From assembly GCA_964023205.1 (NCBI GenBank), contig OZ026843.1:6247029-6311028 (forward strand): a DNA stretch of 64,000 nucleotides, in the 5' to 3' direction. The notes beneath the pieces are model-generated. The model was not told the DNA's origin. It saw only the letters and a program-made list of their open reading frames with translations, and made no database searches. Below, piece after piece: positions 11,100-23,600 of the stretch (the stretch's first letter is position 1; every line of letters starts with the position of its first letter). A program made the position numbers and the translations under genes. The stretch is from Lutraria lutraria (lineage: Eukaryota > Mollusca > Bivalvia > Venerida > Mactridae).

Positions 11100-12412
11100 C
11101 TTGATACTTAACAAGAACAACTATAACAAAGCGTTATAGGTATACGAATTACAAGAAGCATATTGGTTTATGTTTTTTGTATGAAGTTGCTTTTTTCATA
11201 AAGGATATTGACTGTATATTTTATACAATCCTCCATTAAGGAGAGTATAACATATTTATATGATATGAGTAATATACATTATAATGACAATCATGAGTAT
11301 TTGACAAAGGAATAAATTCATGTATATAATTCACAAGCACATGGTAATATCATACCCTACATCAATCAAATAGAATCAACCCTAAATGTTAACGATTCAC
11401 CATAAATCTGAGCACTATCATACAACCACATTGAACTCCAAATAGCCACACAACAACTTATCTAGGCAATGCCTTCATGATTTTCTTACCTGTCAACTAT
11501 TAATAGATTCAGTCATCACCATTAGCCAATCAGATGGCCAGGATTAGCCAAACTAGTAATAGACACTACACTATATACTCGCAAACAGCTATAATAAACT
11601 AATACTCATAAGTATAACTCGTCTAGAAAACCTGATATTGTAGTTTGCGATGATGTCTGGCTTACAAGCAAACAAACTTTATAGGGAATTTTGCCTGAGA
11701 CCTTAGGTTATCTTAAGACATGTAAATCTGGTGGTAAAAATCAAACTCTACGTACTGAAATGAAAAGGTTACTGTTAGTTTAATTGGTTAAAACTTGAAT
11801 TATTTGGATCACAAAATCTATACTTAGTGTCTTACTACAGACCACACGAAACCAATGAAATAAGTATTCTTGGTCAACGCAAGTCACTACAAATGGTGAG
11901 CAAACATAAAAGTGAGCATCGCAGGGTCACTTAGCCATCTTGCTTGCTGTGATTTGCTATGATCCGACAACCATTCATTGGTTTTACTTACTCACGACCT
12001 TTATATCATGAGGTGCGTGAGCAGTCATTTCAGGTCATCAAACACATAATAGTTTACCCAGTCTAGCTACTGGGATTTACATTTTCTAGACGAATTTAGT
12101 CATGTGTACGAGTTCATTCTAGTCGTTTGCGGGTATATAGTAAAGTGTCTCTTATTGGCTTGGGTAATCGATCCTAGCCATTTGATGTTGATCCTGACCG
12201 GTCATGTTTGACTGAATCTGTTCGTCTGCTCTTTCGTTAATAGTTGATAGGTAAGTAAATCATGCAGGCATAGCTATGTGATGTTGACCTAGATAAGTTG
12301 TGTGGCACAATTTCGGAAATGCTACTTGTTCGAAGTTCAATGTGGTTGTATCATAGCAAACATTGGTGAATTTGTTTGCATTTAGGGTATATTCTATTTG
12401 ATTGATGATCAC
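11100..12412. repeat. Large imperfect inverted repeat (foldback-like)
   Basis: The reverse complement of 11345-11640 matches 12085-12410 in order over roughly 300 bp. Shared landmarks include tcgtctagaaaa/ttttctagacga, gtttgcgggtatatagt, tgactgaatct, ttgacaggtaag and gaagttcaatgtggttgtat. The spacer (about 11640-12085) is itself partly palindromic (aaccaatga at 11848, tcattggtt at 11973). The outer part, 11100-11460, is an inverted copy of 6222-6560. Confidence 0.75.
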
Positions 12413-14149
12413 GTGACATTCACCGAATACTAGTAGCTGTTTCATATCGTTGTCGTCTCGTCAATGTCAATCACCTATAAATTACTAGAAACGTGTCAAT
12501 ATTTCAATAAAAGTGGTTTCAGTTGACTGAGAATTTGACTCTGCCTGGTGCGCTACAACGAGAACTATTTTAGCATTTATATGGGCACTGTGACGACAGG
12601 GTTCGACATTAAGGCAGGTCCGAACGACAGTCAATATAGCTTACTAGTCCAGTCTAGTGCATCTTGCTATTTGGTAGCCCGAATGGTCGTGCTCTTGAAA
12701 ATGCAGCCGAAACTCTTTATATCAAAGTACTTAGGAAAAATTGTTCGATCTAAATGAACTTCGATATATAAATTATTAGAGAAATTCGCTGTGTTTATTA
12801 CATTTTGGAGCGATCGTCGGTGTGTTGTAATAATCATTTAATCGTGTTATAATTAAGATACGGAACACGGTATTTATACGTTTCGATGTATTTATTTTAG
12901 CAACATGTCGCAAATAAACAAAACATTATAAACATATTCATACAGACTAATTTTATAATCGCGAGCGTGGACACTGACTTGTTTACGCAATTGCCATTTA
13001 TTAAATATCGATTTCGGAGCTCAATACAAAAAATGTGCGATCAGGTGAGAAATGATGACTTAATTGGTTCGACAAAGGCGGTCACTTTATGGTTCGATAT
13101 AGATGGTCACTTTACAGTTGAAACAGTTTGGGACCGTTATACCAGTTTTTTACGATAACGTACCCTCAGACAACGGAGTATATTATTTTTGGAGACTTTA
13201 TTTAAATATTTTAAATGCATTCCAGCAGATATTGCAACGTCTGATATATCGAGGTGATAGTTTCCCCTGATTTTAATTTTAGGGTGGAAACAGGGACTAC
13301 ATATAGAGTACCTCGTGAACTGTAGAACCATATGACCAGATTCATGAGATTCATGAAACATCAACGGCTTGTATTTTTGATGGAGTAGATGATCACTTTA
13401 GTTTCGGGATCATTTAAGTCAAAATAACAAATTCGTTTGATCTGAAACTTCGCACATCCTGATAAAAAATGTTACATAGGCCACATTCTAGTATTGAATT
13501 GCCGGATGCGATTTTGCGCCGTACAAACATTTAACTTGTTGTTACTGTACATACCGTAAAGACACGAAGGACTGCGTATAACAGCTTGGTCAGTTTGGCT
13601 TATCAGTGTACACAATGAATCAATTATGCTGTCAGATTTAATGATGATCAGCAATAAAACAACGTTGCTTTTTGTTTTGTGCATGATATTAGAAATTTAG
13701 TAGGGTCATCTATTTGATTCTTGTATATATGTCGTGTATACCGATAGCTTTTTTGTTCTCAATGTTTTAATATACTTTCGTGTATTATTGTGTAATTTTG
13801 TCATACTTATTTATGCCAATTTTGTGAGTCCGAGTCTGTGAATGATTGGTGCCCAGGAATGTATCAGATTAATGATTGATTTACCTTACTTCTTTTTTTT
13901 TTAATTGCTGGTATCTTTTATGTGATTTTAATGCTAGAATTAGATTGAAATATGTAACATATTTGACCCCAATATTTTCCGAACTGTTGATGTTGAGTCT
14001 AATTAAAATAATATTGTATTTGATTAAGATATTACCTCGGAATTAGCTCAACCATGGTTTAGCTTAGACAAGGACTTATTTACATTTATATAAGTCCTTG
14101 GCTTAGATCATACTTCAAAAGATTAAGTTATAAACAGGTTAGTTAGAAT
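12413..14149. other. AT-rich intergenic DNA
   Basis: No recognisable gene. Near 12500-12560, aataaaagtggtttcagttg followed by ctctgcctggtgcgctacaa vaguely resembles an LTR end, but no partner copy was found. A small hairpin (aaggacttat/ataagtcctt) lies at 14070-14100. Confidence 0.4.
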
Positions 14150-14527
14150 GCTTTTAGAGTTTGTAAAGAATAATGCTAGTAATCTAACTGTTTTGAATGG
14201 TAGGGCATTTAGGGATGTTGAGATTGTTAATATGTGAAAAATTTAAAACTCTTCGACGTATTATACGTCTCTGATAAATCTGATATGGCTAAATTCAATG
14301 AGAAAAACAATCATATTATGTGTGCCATTAATAACACAGAGAATGTAAATGAACAATTTATTAACAGTGTAGTGTCTGATATTGAGACTGTATTACAAAA
14401 TACAGCACTAAAAACCTTATCCATTGTAAAACCATCTGGGAAAATGTGTAACCTCTTAATTGCATGCAATTCTTACAAATCTATCATTGTATTATTATCG
14501 TTGTCTGAGATTTATGCCTCACTGTAA
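14150..14527 (+). pseudogene. Possible LINE endonuclease-region fragment
   Basis: A short stretch reads LLEFVKNNASNLTVLNGRAF, resembling the end of LINE endonucleases (LL.FC...NL.ILNGR). After a stop, a 97-residue open frame (14234-14527) contains ENVNEQFINSVVSDIETVLQ, which loosely fits the endonuclease-RT linker. The call rests on short similarity only. Confidence 0.3.
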
Positions 14528-14984
14528 CACACTTAATACCATATATTATTTTTATTAGTAATTGTAATCAGTCCATGAAAATTCCGTTGATTAATCAGAG
14601 GCAAAAACGTTAGTATTGCATAATTTTAACATCCATTACATCAAATGAATAGCACTATTATAGATACAGCTTGAACAGCAGTTTTATTAAACTAGTCACT
14701 AGCTTATCAACTCAGCAATCATCTATGTATTTAAAGTGAAACCACTGTCAGCTTAGTATAAGACTAAACTGGTACCCGTTGACTTGTGTGTACAAAGCCT
14801 TTGGTGCACTGCATCATGGAACGGGAACCAGTTTAAGTATAAGACCTGCAGTATTATAGTCAAGAACGACAACTGTGCTGAATCAGTTATCCGTTGAGGA
14901 AATTAGAGCATTGTGAAAGTCACGTCAACGACCATTTCTCAATGATTTGTTCAATAAAATTATGATTAGTCAGAACATCACTAA

Positions 14985-15195
14985 TTTTTATACGCCCATG
15001 CCTGGCGGGCGGCGTCCACAACAGTGTCTGCTCTCTAATTTAAACAGTTTCATTAGGATACTAACCAAACTCGATGGCAATGTTTATGGCCATGAGATCT
15101 CTGTCAAGTTCGATAAGCAGTCCAATCGGCTCAGGCACTTTTGAGTTATGCCCCTTGATGCATTGAAAAATGAATTTTGACTGGCTTATTTTGTG
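14985..15195 (+). repeat. Dispersed repeat family B, copy 1
   Basis: Shares tttttatacgcc, ggcgtccacaacagtgtctg, ctcaccaaactcgatgg-like, tttatggccatgagatctc, gtcaagttcgataa and gagttatgccccttga with a second copy at 25725-25960 in the same orientation. This resembles a repeat widespread in bivalve assemblies (general recollection, not a search). Confidence 0.8.
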
Positions 15196-15504
15196 ACCTG
15201 GCACTCTCGTTCTGTTCTAATATCTGTATAATAGTCCTCATATGACATGTAAGCATATTTGCTGAGTGAAACAGAATAAACTGTAAACTGTGATAATTAG
15301 AGCACGTGTTATCGCTCTGTTTACTACATGTTGTTATGATAATTTATATTATGATATTTATAATGTATAATAATGGTTTTATATTCTGTTTCTATTTTTT
15401 CTTTGTAATTTATTACTAAATATCTTAAATTCTAGAACACTGCTGTTGTTATATTTTAGTCTTACATAATAACCAGCATTAAGAACAACTTTTGAGTACA
15501 TACA

Positions 15505-15562
15505 TAAAATTTATTTATTCATTTGGGTTTAACGCCCCTTTTCAACTATTGATAGTTTGATA
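15505..15562 (-). repeat. SINE 3' tail (minus strand)
   Basis: The minus strand reads gttgaaaaggggcgttaaac followed by ccaaatgaataaataaat. This is the 3' end shared with the other SINEs in the window (attgaaaaacggtgataaac at 48625). The head is not preserved. Confidence 0.65.
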
Positions 15563-15879
15563 CATAATCCTAACAGCATAATCGACCTGAATTTGTATTT
15601 AAACATTAATCACCTCCTTCTTTTCAATTATAATTCTTTGAAGAAGAAAAGTACTAACACATGTACTACAGTGAGTGACTACTACTAGGAAAGCATAGAA
15701 AAACAATATGTCCCCAGTCATTCAGTGAAAGGGAGACATTAATCATAACAAACACAAGACTGATAGTAAGTGTTTTTAATCAATTGATGTTGATATACAA
15801 TTCATTAACATAAATGAGAAAGTTGAAACATGTACATTATGTGGTCTTGAGTTGAGTTTGGTGACTGGACTCAAAATGA

Positions 15880-16200
15880 AGTTTTCTCATTGGTCAATTT
15901 CTACAATAGGTTCAGGAACAACCAATCAGAGGTATCAGTTTTCATACTAAACCAGACAAACAATCAAGCAGTCTCATTGGTCAATATCTACAATAAACTT
16001 GGGAACAACCAATCATAAGTGACCAGTTTCAGACTAATCTGGACTCAGAAAAAAAAATTCTCGTAGAAAACGCTCAGAAACAATAAATCAGAAGTGTCAG
16101 TTTGTAAGACTACAACATACTTAGAATGAAACTTGCTCATTGGTCAATATCTACAATAGGTTCAACAAACAACCAATCTTAAGTGTCAATTTTCAGATTT
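15880..16200. repeat. Tandem array with paired ATTGG/CCAAT motifs
   Basis: Three clear copies, starting near 15882, 15971 and 16133, and one weaker copy share ctcattggtcaatatctaca, aataggttca.aacaacc and aatcataagtgtcagtttca. Each unit contains a direct ATTGG followed about 35 bp later by CCAAT, so it could fold back. It lies 3' of CHMP5. Confidence 0.7.
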
Positions 16201-17399
16201 AAGTCTCCATTATTCTCCTTTCAAGGGTTACAGAGAAGTAAGAAAACTTCAAAAGTAGCCTGGATCCAAGATTATACAATATGAGATCAGTCTCTCTACA
16301 GCTTGTATCTCAATATCAGACCAAATTAGATTTTTGCCATATAAGTGAAAAACAATAATTTCTTATCATATACTGTACAATGAGCGGAAGAAAAAACATT
16401 GAATACAGTTTCGAAATTCGTGTTATTTAACACAATTAACTAGAGAATATAAGAAATACTAATTTAGATTTGAAATCAGAGAAAAATCTCAAATTTGATA
16501 AACCTTGAACATGACATTGTTTAAAAAATGGATGTATCTGGACACAAGTTTTATTAATGATTTCTATTAAATGAACTTTAAAAACAAGGTAAAATAGACG
16601 GGTAAGTTCAAACTTCTCGTACAAATAATGATAAATAAATATATGTATGTATCAAGGGTCATAACAAACTCAAGAAGAATAGTAAATACATGTTGAATGA
16701 TATTTAACAACTGAAAATTACTATCAGTAAACAATTAACTTGTGAATTAAATGAAGATGAAACAAAGGGAACAAACTCCAATATAAAAACAACAACAGCC
16801 TTAAAAATCAATTTCTCTTTAATTCATACATTTAGAATACAGCTTTTACATTAGACTTGTTTGATGACAGATAAAGGTCTCGATTCCTCAGGGCGCTCAC
16901 AAGATTTAAAAAAAGTTGCAAATAAAAAATTACCAAATATATCTTGAACAGTCATCAAAATTTCTGACTTCATAGTATTTTGACAGTTTGGTACAAATTC
17001 TCCAGGGTCAAAAGTTTTTTTGTGTTAATTGCAAGAGTCAAAACACTATATAAAGAGTCAGATAAGAGCCCTAAAATTTCCTTGTAGAATATTCTTTTTA
17101 TTGGATAAACTATGCTTGATAAATGTAGATAGAATAGTAAACATAGAAATATCCATTGAGAGAGTATACTGTTGGGTGTTGGTTGTTTTTTGTTGACAAA
17201 ATAGTAAAATATAAACATAAAAATAATGTCTAAATCAATTTGCACATCTTCTGAAAGTAAGCAAGGTAAAAAATAACAAAACACAGTTAACATGACAATA
17301 AAAATACGCTGTTAATATAACTTCGAAAATACAAAATATTTGCAAAACTAATATTCAATCTTTCAAATTTTCATCATTAATTTTTACTCGCCACTAATC

Positions 17400-17545
17400 A
17401 TGGACGCTGGTAGAGGACTTTTTTCATTTTCATACTGAAGATAACACAATCATGGGACGACCTTTCTTGTTTTCATTTTGAAGATAACACAATCAGTGGA
17501 TGACTTTTCTTGTTTTCATATTGAAGATTACACTATCATCATTAT
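17400..17545. repeat. Short imperfect tandem repeat 3' of CHMP5
   Basis: Three units of about 43-48 bp share tttcattttgaagataacac, aatcatgggacgac and ctttcttg. It lies within the likely CHMP5 3' untranslated or flanking sequence. A candidate polyadenylation signal for CHMP5 (AATAAA on the minus strand) is at 17102-17097, beyond this array. Confidence 0.65.
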
Positions 17546-17614
17546 ATACACTGTGTAGTCCATATCTACACTAAACATGCATTAAATATCACAACATTGC
17601 TAATATGTACAGGT

Positions 17615-20600
17615 CTACTTTGCAGGAATCTGTGGTAATCCAAATTCGTCCACCGGAACACTGTCCTGAAAATAAGAATATAAAATAATTAATATTTGTT
17701 CAAACAAACTATTGGACTAAAGTATACTCATATTCAAACCTAAATTTGCATAGGTGTAACTATCATTCGCTCTCCAACAGTGCTTTGATTTCAAAACAAA
17801 ACTGACCAAGTTTTGTTTCTTCTATTCTTGTATGCAGTATGTACAGTTGATAAAAATTCATTACACACCTATCCAGCTGTAAAGAACAATACGTCTTAAT
17901 ATCACCCTTATCTGTTCTTTCTTATTCAGTCGGTGAAATGCTTGGCTTAGTCAAATTATCTTGATTTGTTATTCTAACGGGTCACACCCTAAAACATTGG
18001 CGCAAACACTTAAAGAGCACAATAACTAAAACTCTTAGTTTCTATATTATCTATATCCCTGGTCTCATTTTGAACAGTTTTCTTGGGTCTTAATCAGTGT
18101 AAAGCACCAATGAATGCTTCACTCGTTTCCTGTGATTCAAAACACATTTCTGGGCTAAGAAGTGGGGATGGGGACACTGAAAAAGCTGCCTTGAAATATG
18201 GGAAGTTAGAGCCGAGATTCGAACCCACAGCCATTTGATTGGTAGTCTAACACCACAGCGTGTAAGCACTAGACCACTGATTAACCCCATAACTAAAACT
18301 AACTAGACCTGAGCACCATTCCTTCTTTATACTCAACACAACTCTGTAATCTATTTGTGTTATCATGTTTTGTATTAAATTTCTTTCAACTACTTCTTTT
18401 CTAATTTAAATAACGATTTAATTTTTAATATAATAAATAAGCATTACATTCCTATCAAAACAATAGACTAGACAAACATGGTTCAATCTTGGCCTTAATT
18501 AAATACTGTAAAAACCTCCATTCTTTGAGAATCATTTATTTGAAAAAATTCCAAGTATTATATCAAAAACAAACCCTAGTACTGTCTGCACCCGGTTCAC
18601 TTGTTGGCACAGATGGTGTAGAAACCGCATCGTCTAAGTATGAAGTATCCTCATCCATTCCTATTTCATCCCCTAACGCATCAAGCTCCGCCTCCAGCTC
18701 ATCATCGTCAATTTCAGGCATACCATAACTTCGCCCCATTACTTCCTGTATCTCACTTGATTGTTCTGTAAGATCTTCTAACTCATCTTGAAGGTCCTAA
18801 TTAACAAAATTAATAAAATTGAGACCAAAATTTGGATAGCACGGAACAAATCTTAAGGTCTAAATAAGCTTAAGTTCATGAAGCCATCCTGGCCAGCTCA
18901 GGCATTTGAACCTTATTCGATGCCATTCTAACATTGGGGTCTAAAATTAGTGGTTTAAATTATCAGTTTAAGATGATTATTGGAAACAAGAGATGTGTCA
19001 CAGACTCAAATGCCCTGGACACAGCAATTGTAACAGTCCTATTAGCTTATAAGTTTGAAGGAAAATCGCAGAAAAAAAATAGGAATTAAGTTATAACAAA
19101 AAAGGTAGGAGTTGTGCTCAGAAGCATTATAAGGTAAACTTGAGCAAATAGCAATAATCCAGCAAAAATATTGCAAAAGCCAGATAATGTGTACTATAGC
19201 ACTTGATACTGATTATTTTGTGAAAGTATTTATATCATTCTGTGACAGACAGAGCAACAGCTATATGCCACACAACCTTGAGCATAAAGAACATATTTTG
19301 TGTCATGTGCAATTAACAAACTTGGAATATTAATACATCCATCAGTATTTAACTGTCAACCAGTGCTTTGGTGCTGTCCTGAATTTAGAAAAATATACAA
19401 GAACCTTACCTCAATTTGATCAATGTTAACATGTTTATAAGCCTTCTTGAATTCTTTAACACCAACCTTCATTGCGTCAACCTAAAACATGGTCAATAAA
19501 AAGGTTACACATAGTAAGATAAAAGTATTTCACACCAAATTAATATTTTTCTTATAAGCCACAAGTCTTGTCTTTACCTCACAATAACAAATGTTTACAA
19601 ATAAGATAATTTGCATCAAGTGTACAAAAATTACCATCAGAAATTGGTAGTAAATACCATCCACATTCAAATCTACTCAAAATGAAAATGTATTTTTAAA
19701 TACATCATGTAATTGTTAAGTTAACAAACCACAATGGTGACAATTTCAAAGAACTTTAAAGTTTTGATCACTTTTATGAAGGGATCAATTTACAACTAGA
19801 CAGTGACCAAGGTTTCACAGTTTATGTCAAACAAAAGCATTAATTTAGTAAAAGCTGAAAATGACCAATCATAAAGTAAAATATTTTTAATAAATTGTCA
19901 TGAAAACACCAAATAAACAGAAACTATTAATTATAAACTATGACATATGTATGTACAACTGAACATGAGTTTTTACTGCATTTAATAAGGGAATTGGTTT
20001 CATTGCTATGGCAACTACTTATTTCAAAACAATTTGAAACCAGTTTTCGATGGAGAAACATCAAATATGTTACATTATTAAAATAATTATTTAGGTATTC
20101 AGGCCTTAAGTGATCCTACTCCATTTCACTGAAATTCCTACATAATTTTAAATAACAATCATAATGTAATTGATTCTATTGCAGGAATTTGTGTTTCCTG
20201 AATGTAAGTGAGGCATGGAGCTTGTGTTCTGAAGGGGTACATTCAGAGCGCTGTTTGAACCATACAGGGCAAGCTGCTCTGTTCCTGAAGTAACCTAGTA
20301 ATGCTGGATTCAAGACACAGGATGACAAAAAGGGCATATTTATGACACAAGGCGTAATATTCTATTAATAATGACAGCATGCACGCTGTTTATGAGACAT
20401 GGCACAGCGCTATAAAGACCTATAGGAAACACAATAACTTAATGAACCAATCAAACAGAACAGACAAAAGACTAAAGATAGGAGAAACAATGAACATAAA
20501 ACATCAACAATAAATTGGTAGCAATGTCTTGTTAAACTCCCAAAAGTAGTAAAAATTCTGATTTTTGTTCTGTATTTTCTATTCATTTGTAAATTGTACT

Positions 20601-23600
20601 GTGAATATAACAGCTCAAAAACAAAAATCTTAAACTGTTAATACAAATATGTGTAAAAGTTTCCAGGATATTATAAGACAAATCAAGAAATCAAGGGCAA
20701 AAAGATTATCATATACATTTTGTATAATACGAACATGATTTTTGAGCAAAGAAAATGTTAAAAAGTTGTTAAAACAATATTTGTTTATCTTAGTGATCCA
20801 TAAGTGTTTAAGTTTTCATACAGACATATTTGACTGTAGGCATATTGGACTTTTATTATCATTAATATCACTAACAGGGAATAGAATCAACAGGCATCAA
20901 GTAAGTCAAATATCAGTTAGCTACATCTTTTAATAAATCAAAATTCAGAGTTTGACACATAATTTTTCTTGACTAAACTAAATCACAATGTTTTGTGCTA
21001 TATCATCTGTGCTGTCTATAAAAAGTTCTATTTCAAAATTGAATAATATACAGGTAATTCTAAATAATATGTATCATTAAGTGAATTAGTGAGTTTTTAT
21101 ACAAGTTAGAAAAGCCTGGTAACTTCACACATCGAAACTAATTGGGGGTTTAACAGGAATCACTTACAGTCGTTTTTGTATCTTTCAAAGACTGAATAGA
21201 ATAATTCTGTTGTTCAATGTTAAATGACTGGTTTGATAAATTCTCTCTTTGTTGCTCATACCTGCAAAATGTGGCATGCATCATGCATTACATTCAACAT
21301 ACAATACAGAGGGATCAAATGTAGTAATACTGTAATCTAATTGGCATAATAATTATTGAAACATCAATGCACATTTTGTACCTTTTAGTATACAATTCAT
21401 GACACAAATTCCATGATAAGTTTAAGAACAGAGAATATATCAATAATTTCATGATTAAAATGCAATTTACGATTAGCACTGAATATAAATATACCAAACA
21501 AAAAATATGTAATAGCAATTTTAAGTTTTATTATTTTACAATATTTATGCCAGGTAGATAAACAGTACTTCCAACATTTAAGGATACATGCTAGTGAATG
21601 ATGTTTGCCACATAATAAAAACTCTTACCATCCTTTTTTAATCTTTTTTAACATACTAAGAAACTATCATCTCAGTGACATTTATCATTATTTCAAACAT
21701 TTTCACAATTTTCTGTAAGAATCAGGGTTTTCAATAAATTGAATCATAATTCTTTGGAAGGATAACAATGGCAAAAATCATACACTTCACATAATAAGTT
21801 TGACAGAACTTTTTCCCTCATCATGTAATGATATATCACAGCACAGAGTAGACTATTTGGGTATTATACAGATGGTATATGGAATGCTGGAAGCACAGGG
21901 TAATGACATGATAGGTGATAATATTATCTAAATATCGACAATATTGAAAAAGCCCTGTCAAAGGACAACAATACATTGTACAAAATTGTCATATTTACTG
22001 TAGATTTGGTATCTTTGAGCTGTTGAATATTGAACTCCTGTTGTCCAATATTGAATGATTGATTAGATAGGTTTTCACGTTGTTGTTCATACCTACAGAA
22101 AATTGCTAATTTTAACAAAAACAAAGTCATGTATGATGTACATGTATAAAAAAGCAAGAACAAATCGAATTTGACTGGATAAACTGAAGTTTCAATTACA
22201 ATGACAATTTGACTACAGAGAGTTTGACTTTTAATATAACTAGAGCTGTCACAGAGGTGACTGAAACCCTCGCTGCCGCTTTGACACTAAGAATGCAATA
22301 TAGTATACTATACGGCTAAGTTCAAGGGACATGACTCTGCAAAGAGTGAATTGCTGGGCATGAAAATTGTGTCTTGCACATCTACACTTGATGGTGATAA
22401 CATATTTCAAGTTTCATTTCAATCGCTTAAAGAATGAGGAAGTAGTTCGCTCCACAAACTTTTATGCGGACGGACCGACTGACCAACGACAAACCGACAA
22501 AGTAACTCCAATATACCCCCTCTCAAACTTCGTTTGCAAGGGTATAGATGATAGTATTACTAATATCTACACACTTAAGGTTATCAATTATGATAAGTAC
22601 ACATTGTAATTTCTTATACAATCATATTCATTCATAACAACAAACTGCTAGTTTAAGAATATTAGCACTAAACATCATGACATGTGCAGGAGTCGATTTA
22701 TCATGTCATTCAACCTGACTTAATCAAGCCACTTCTCACTTGAAGAAGTTTATATCAACATAGTTTTAAAAAACTTACATTTTCTTCTGTTTGAGAACCC
22801 TCATGGCCTTCTGTTTAACCATATTCTGTAAATATTGTTTACACAAATGTATACAACTCATTTCATGATAATAAAACTTTGTTTTCAAAAATGACTTGTA
22901 CATTAAAATTATCATTAGATCATGAAATTTATTTTTGACATAAAAATGTGTTTGGCATGATTTGGCACTAGAACAATAATTATTGTAAATTTATTTCATT
23001 GTTACATCTAAGAAAACTGATTTTTGTTGAATATAACTACAGAATATAAAAAATATAAACCAAAACAGAATGGCTCTATATCACTTACATGAGAATCACT
23101 GCTTGATGATGAAAACATTGTTTTGAGCCTGTGTCATGAGGTCTGATCAATCTGTAGTTATCAAGGGTTTCCTGCGAATTGACCTGGTGACCCACTTTCT
23201 GACCCCAGATGACCCATGTTTGAACTTGTCCAAGATATCATTAAGCTAAACATTCTGACAAAGTTTCATGATATCCAATTTTTCAGTGACCTCTAGACTA
23301 GAGTGTTCACAAGGTATCCATTTAATTTGACCTATTTTTTTACCCCTAATGACTCATTATCCAAGATTTTGTCAATACAAATATTCTGACCCAGTTTTGT
23401 GAAAATCTAACAAAAAATGTGGCCTCTATCAAAAATTGATGATGCACAACAGACAGTAATCGATTACAAAAGCTCTCATGAGCACAAGCTGAAAATAACA
23501 TTAAACTGAATTTGAAAAATTCAAAGCATGTATACCCTTACGGTAACATAAGAGCTGCAGCATCCGACGCCATACTTACTTTTGAAGGCCCATTTCTCAT

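Noticed and set aside
12490..12560. LTR-like end (aataaa followed by ctctgcctggtgcgctacaa)
   Set aside because: No second LTR, primer-binding site match or gag/pol seen nearby.
12967..13158. A 63-codon open frame (plus)
   Set aside because: No domain pattern and no supporting neighbours; looks like chance.
14040..14110. Small palindrome around aaggacttat
   Set aside because: Short stem with no wider structure; common in AT-rich DNA.
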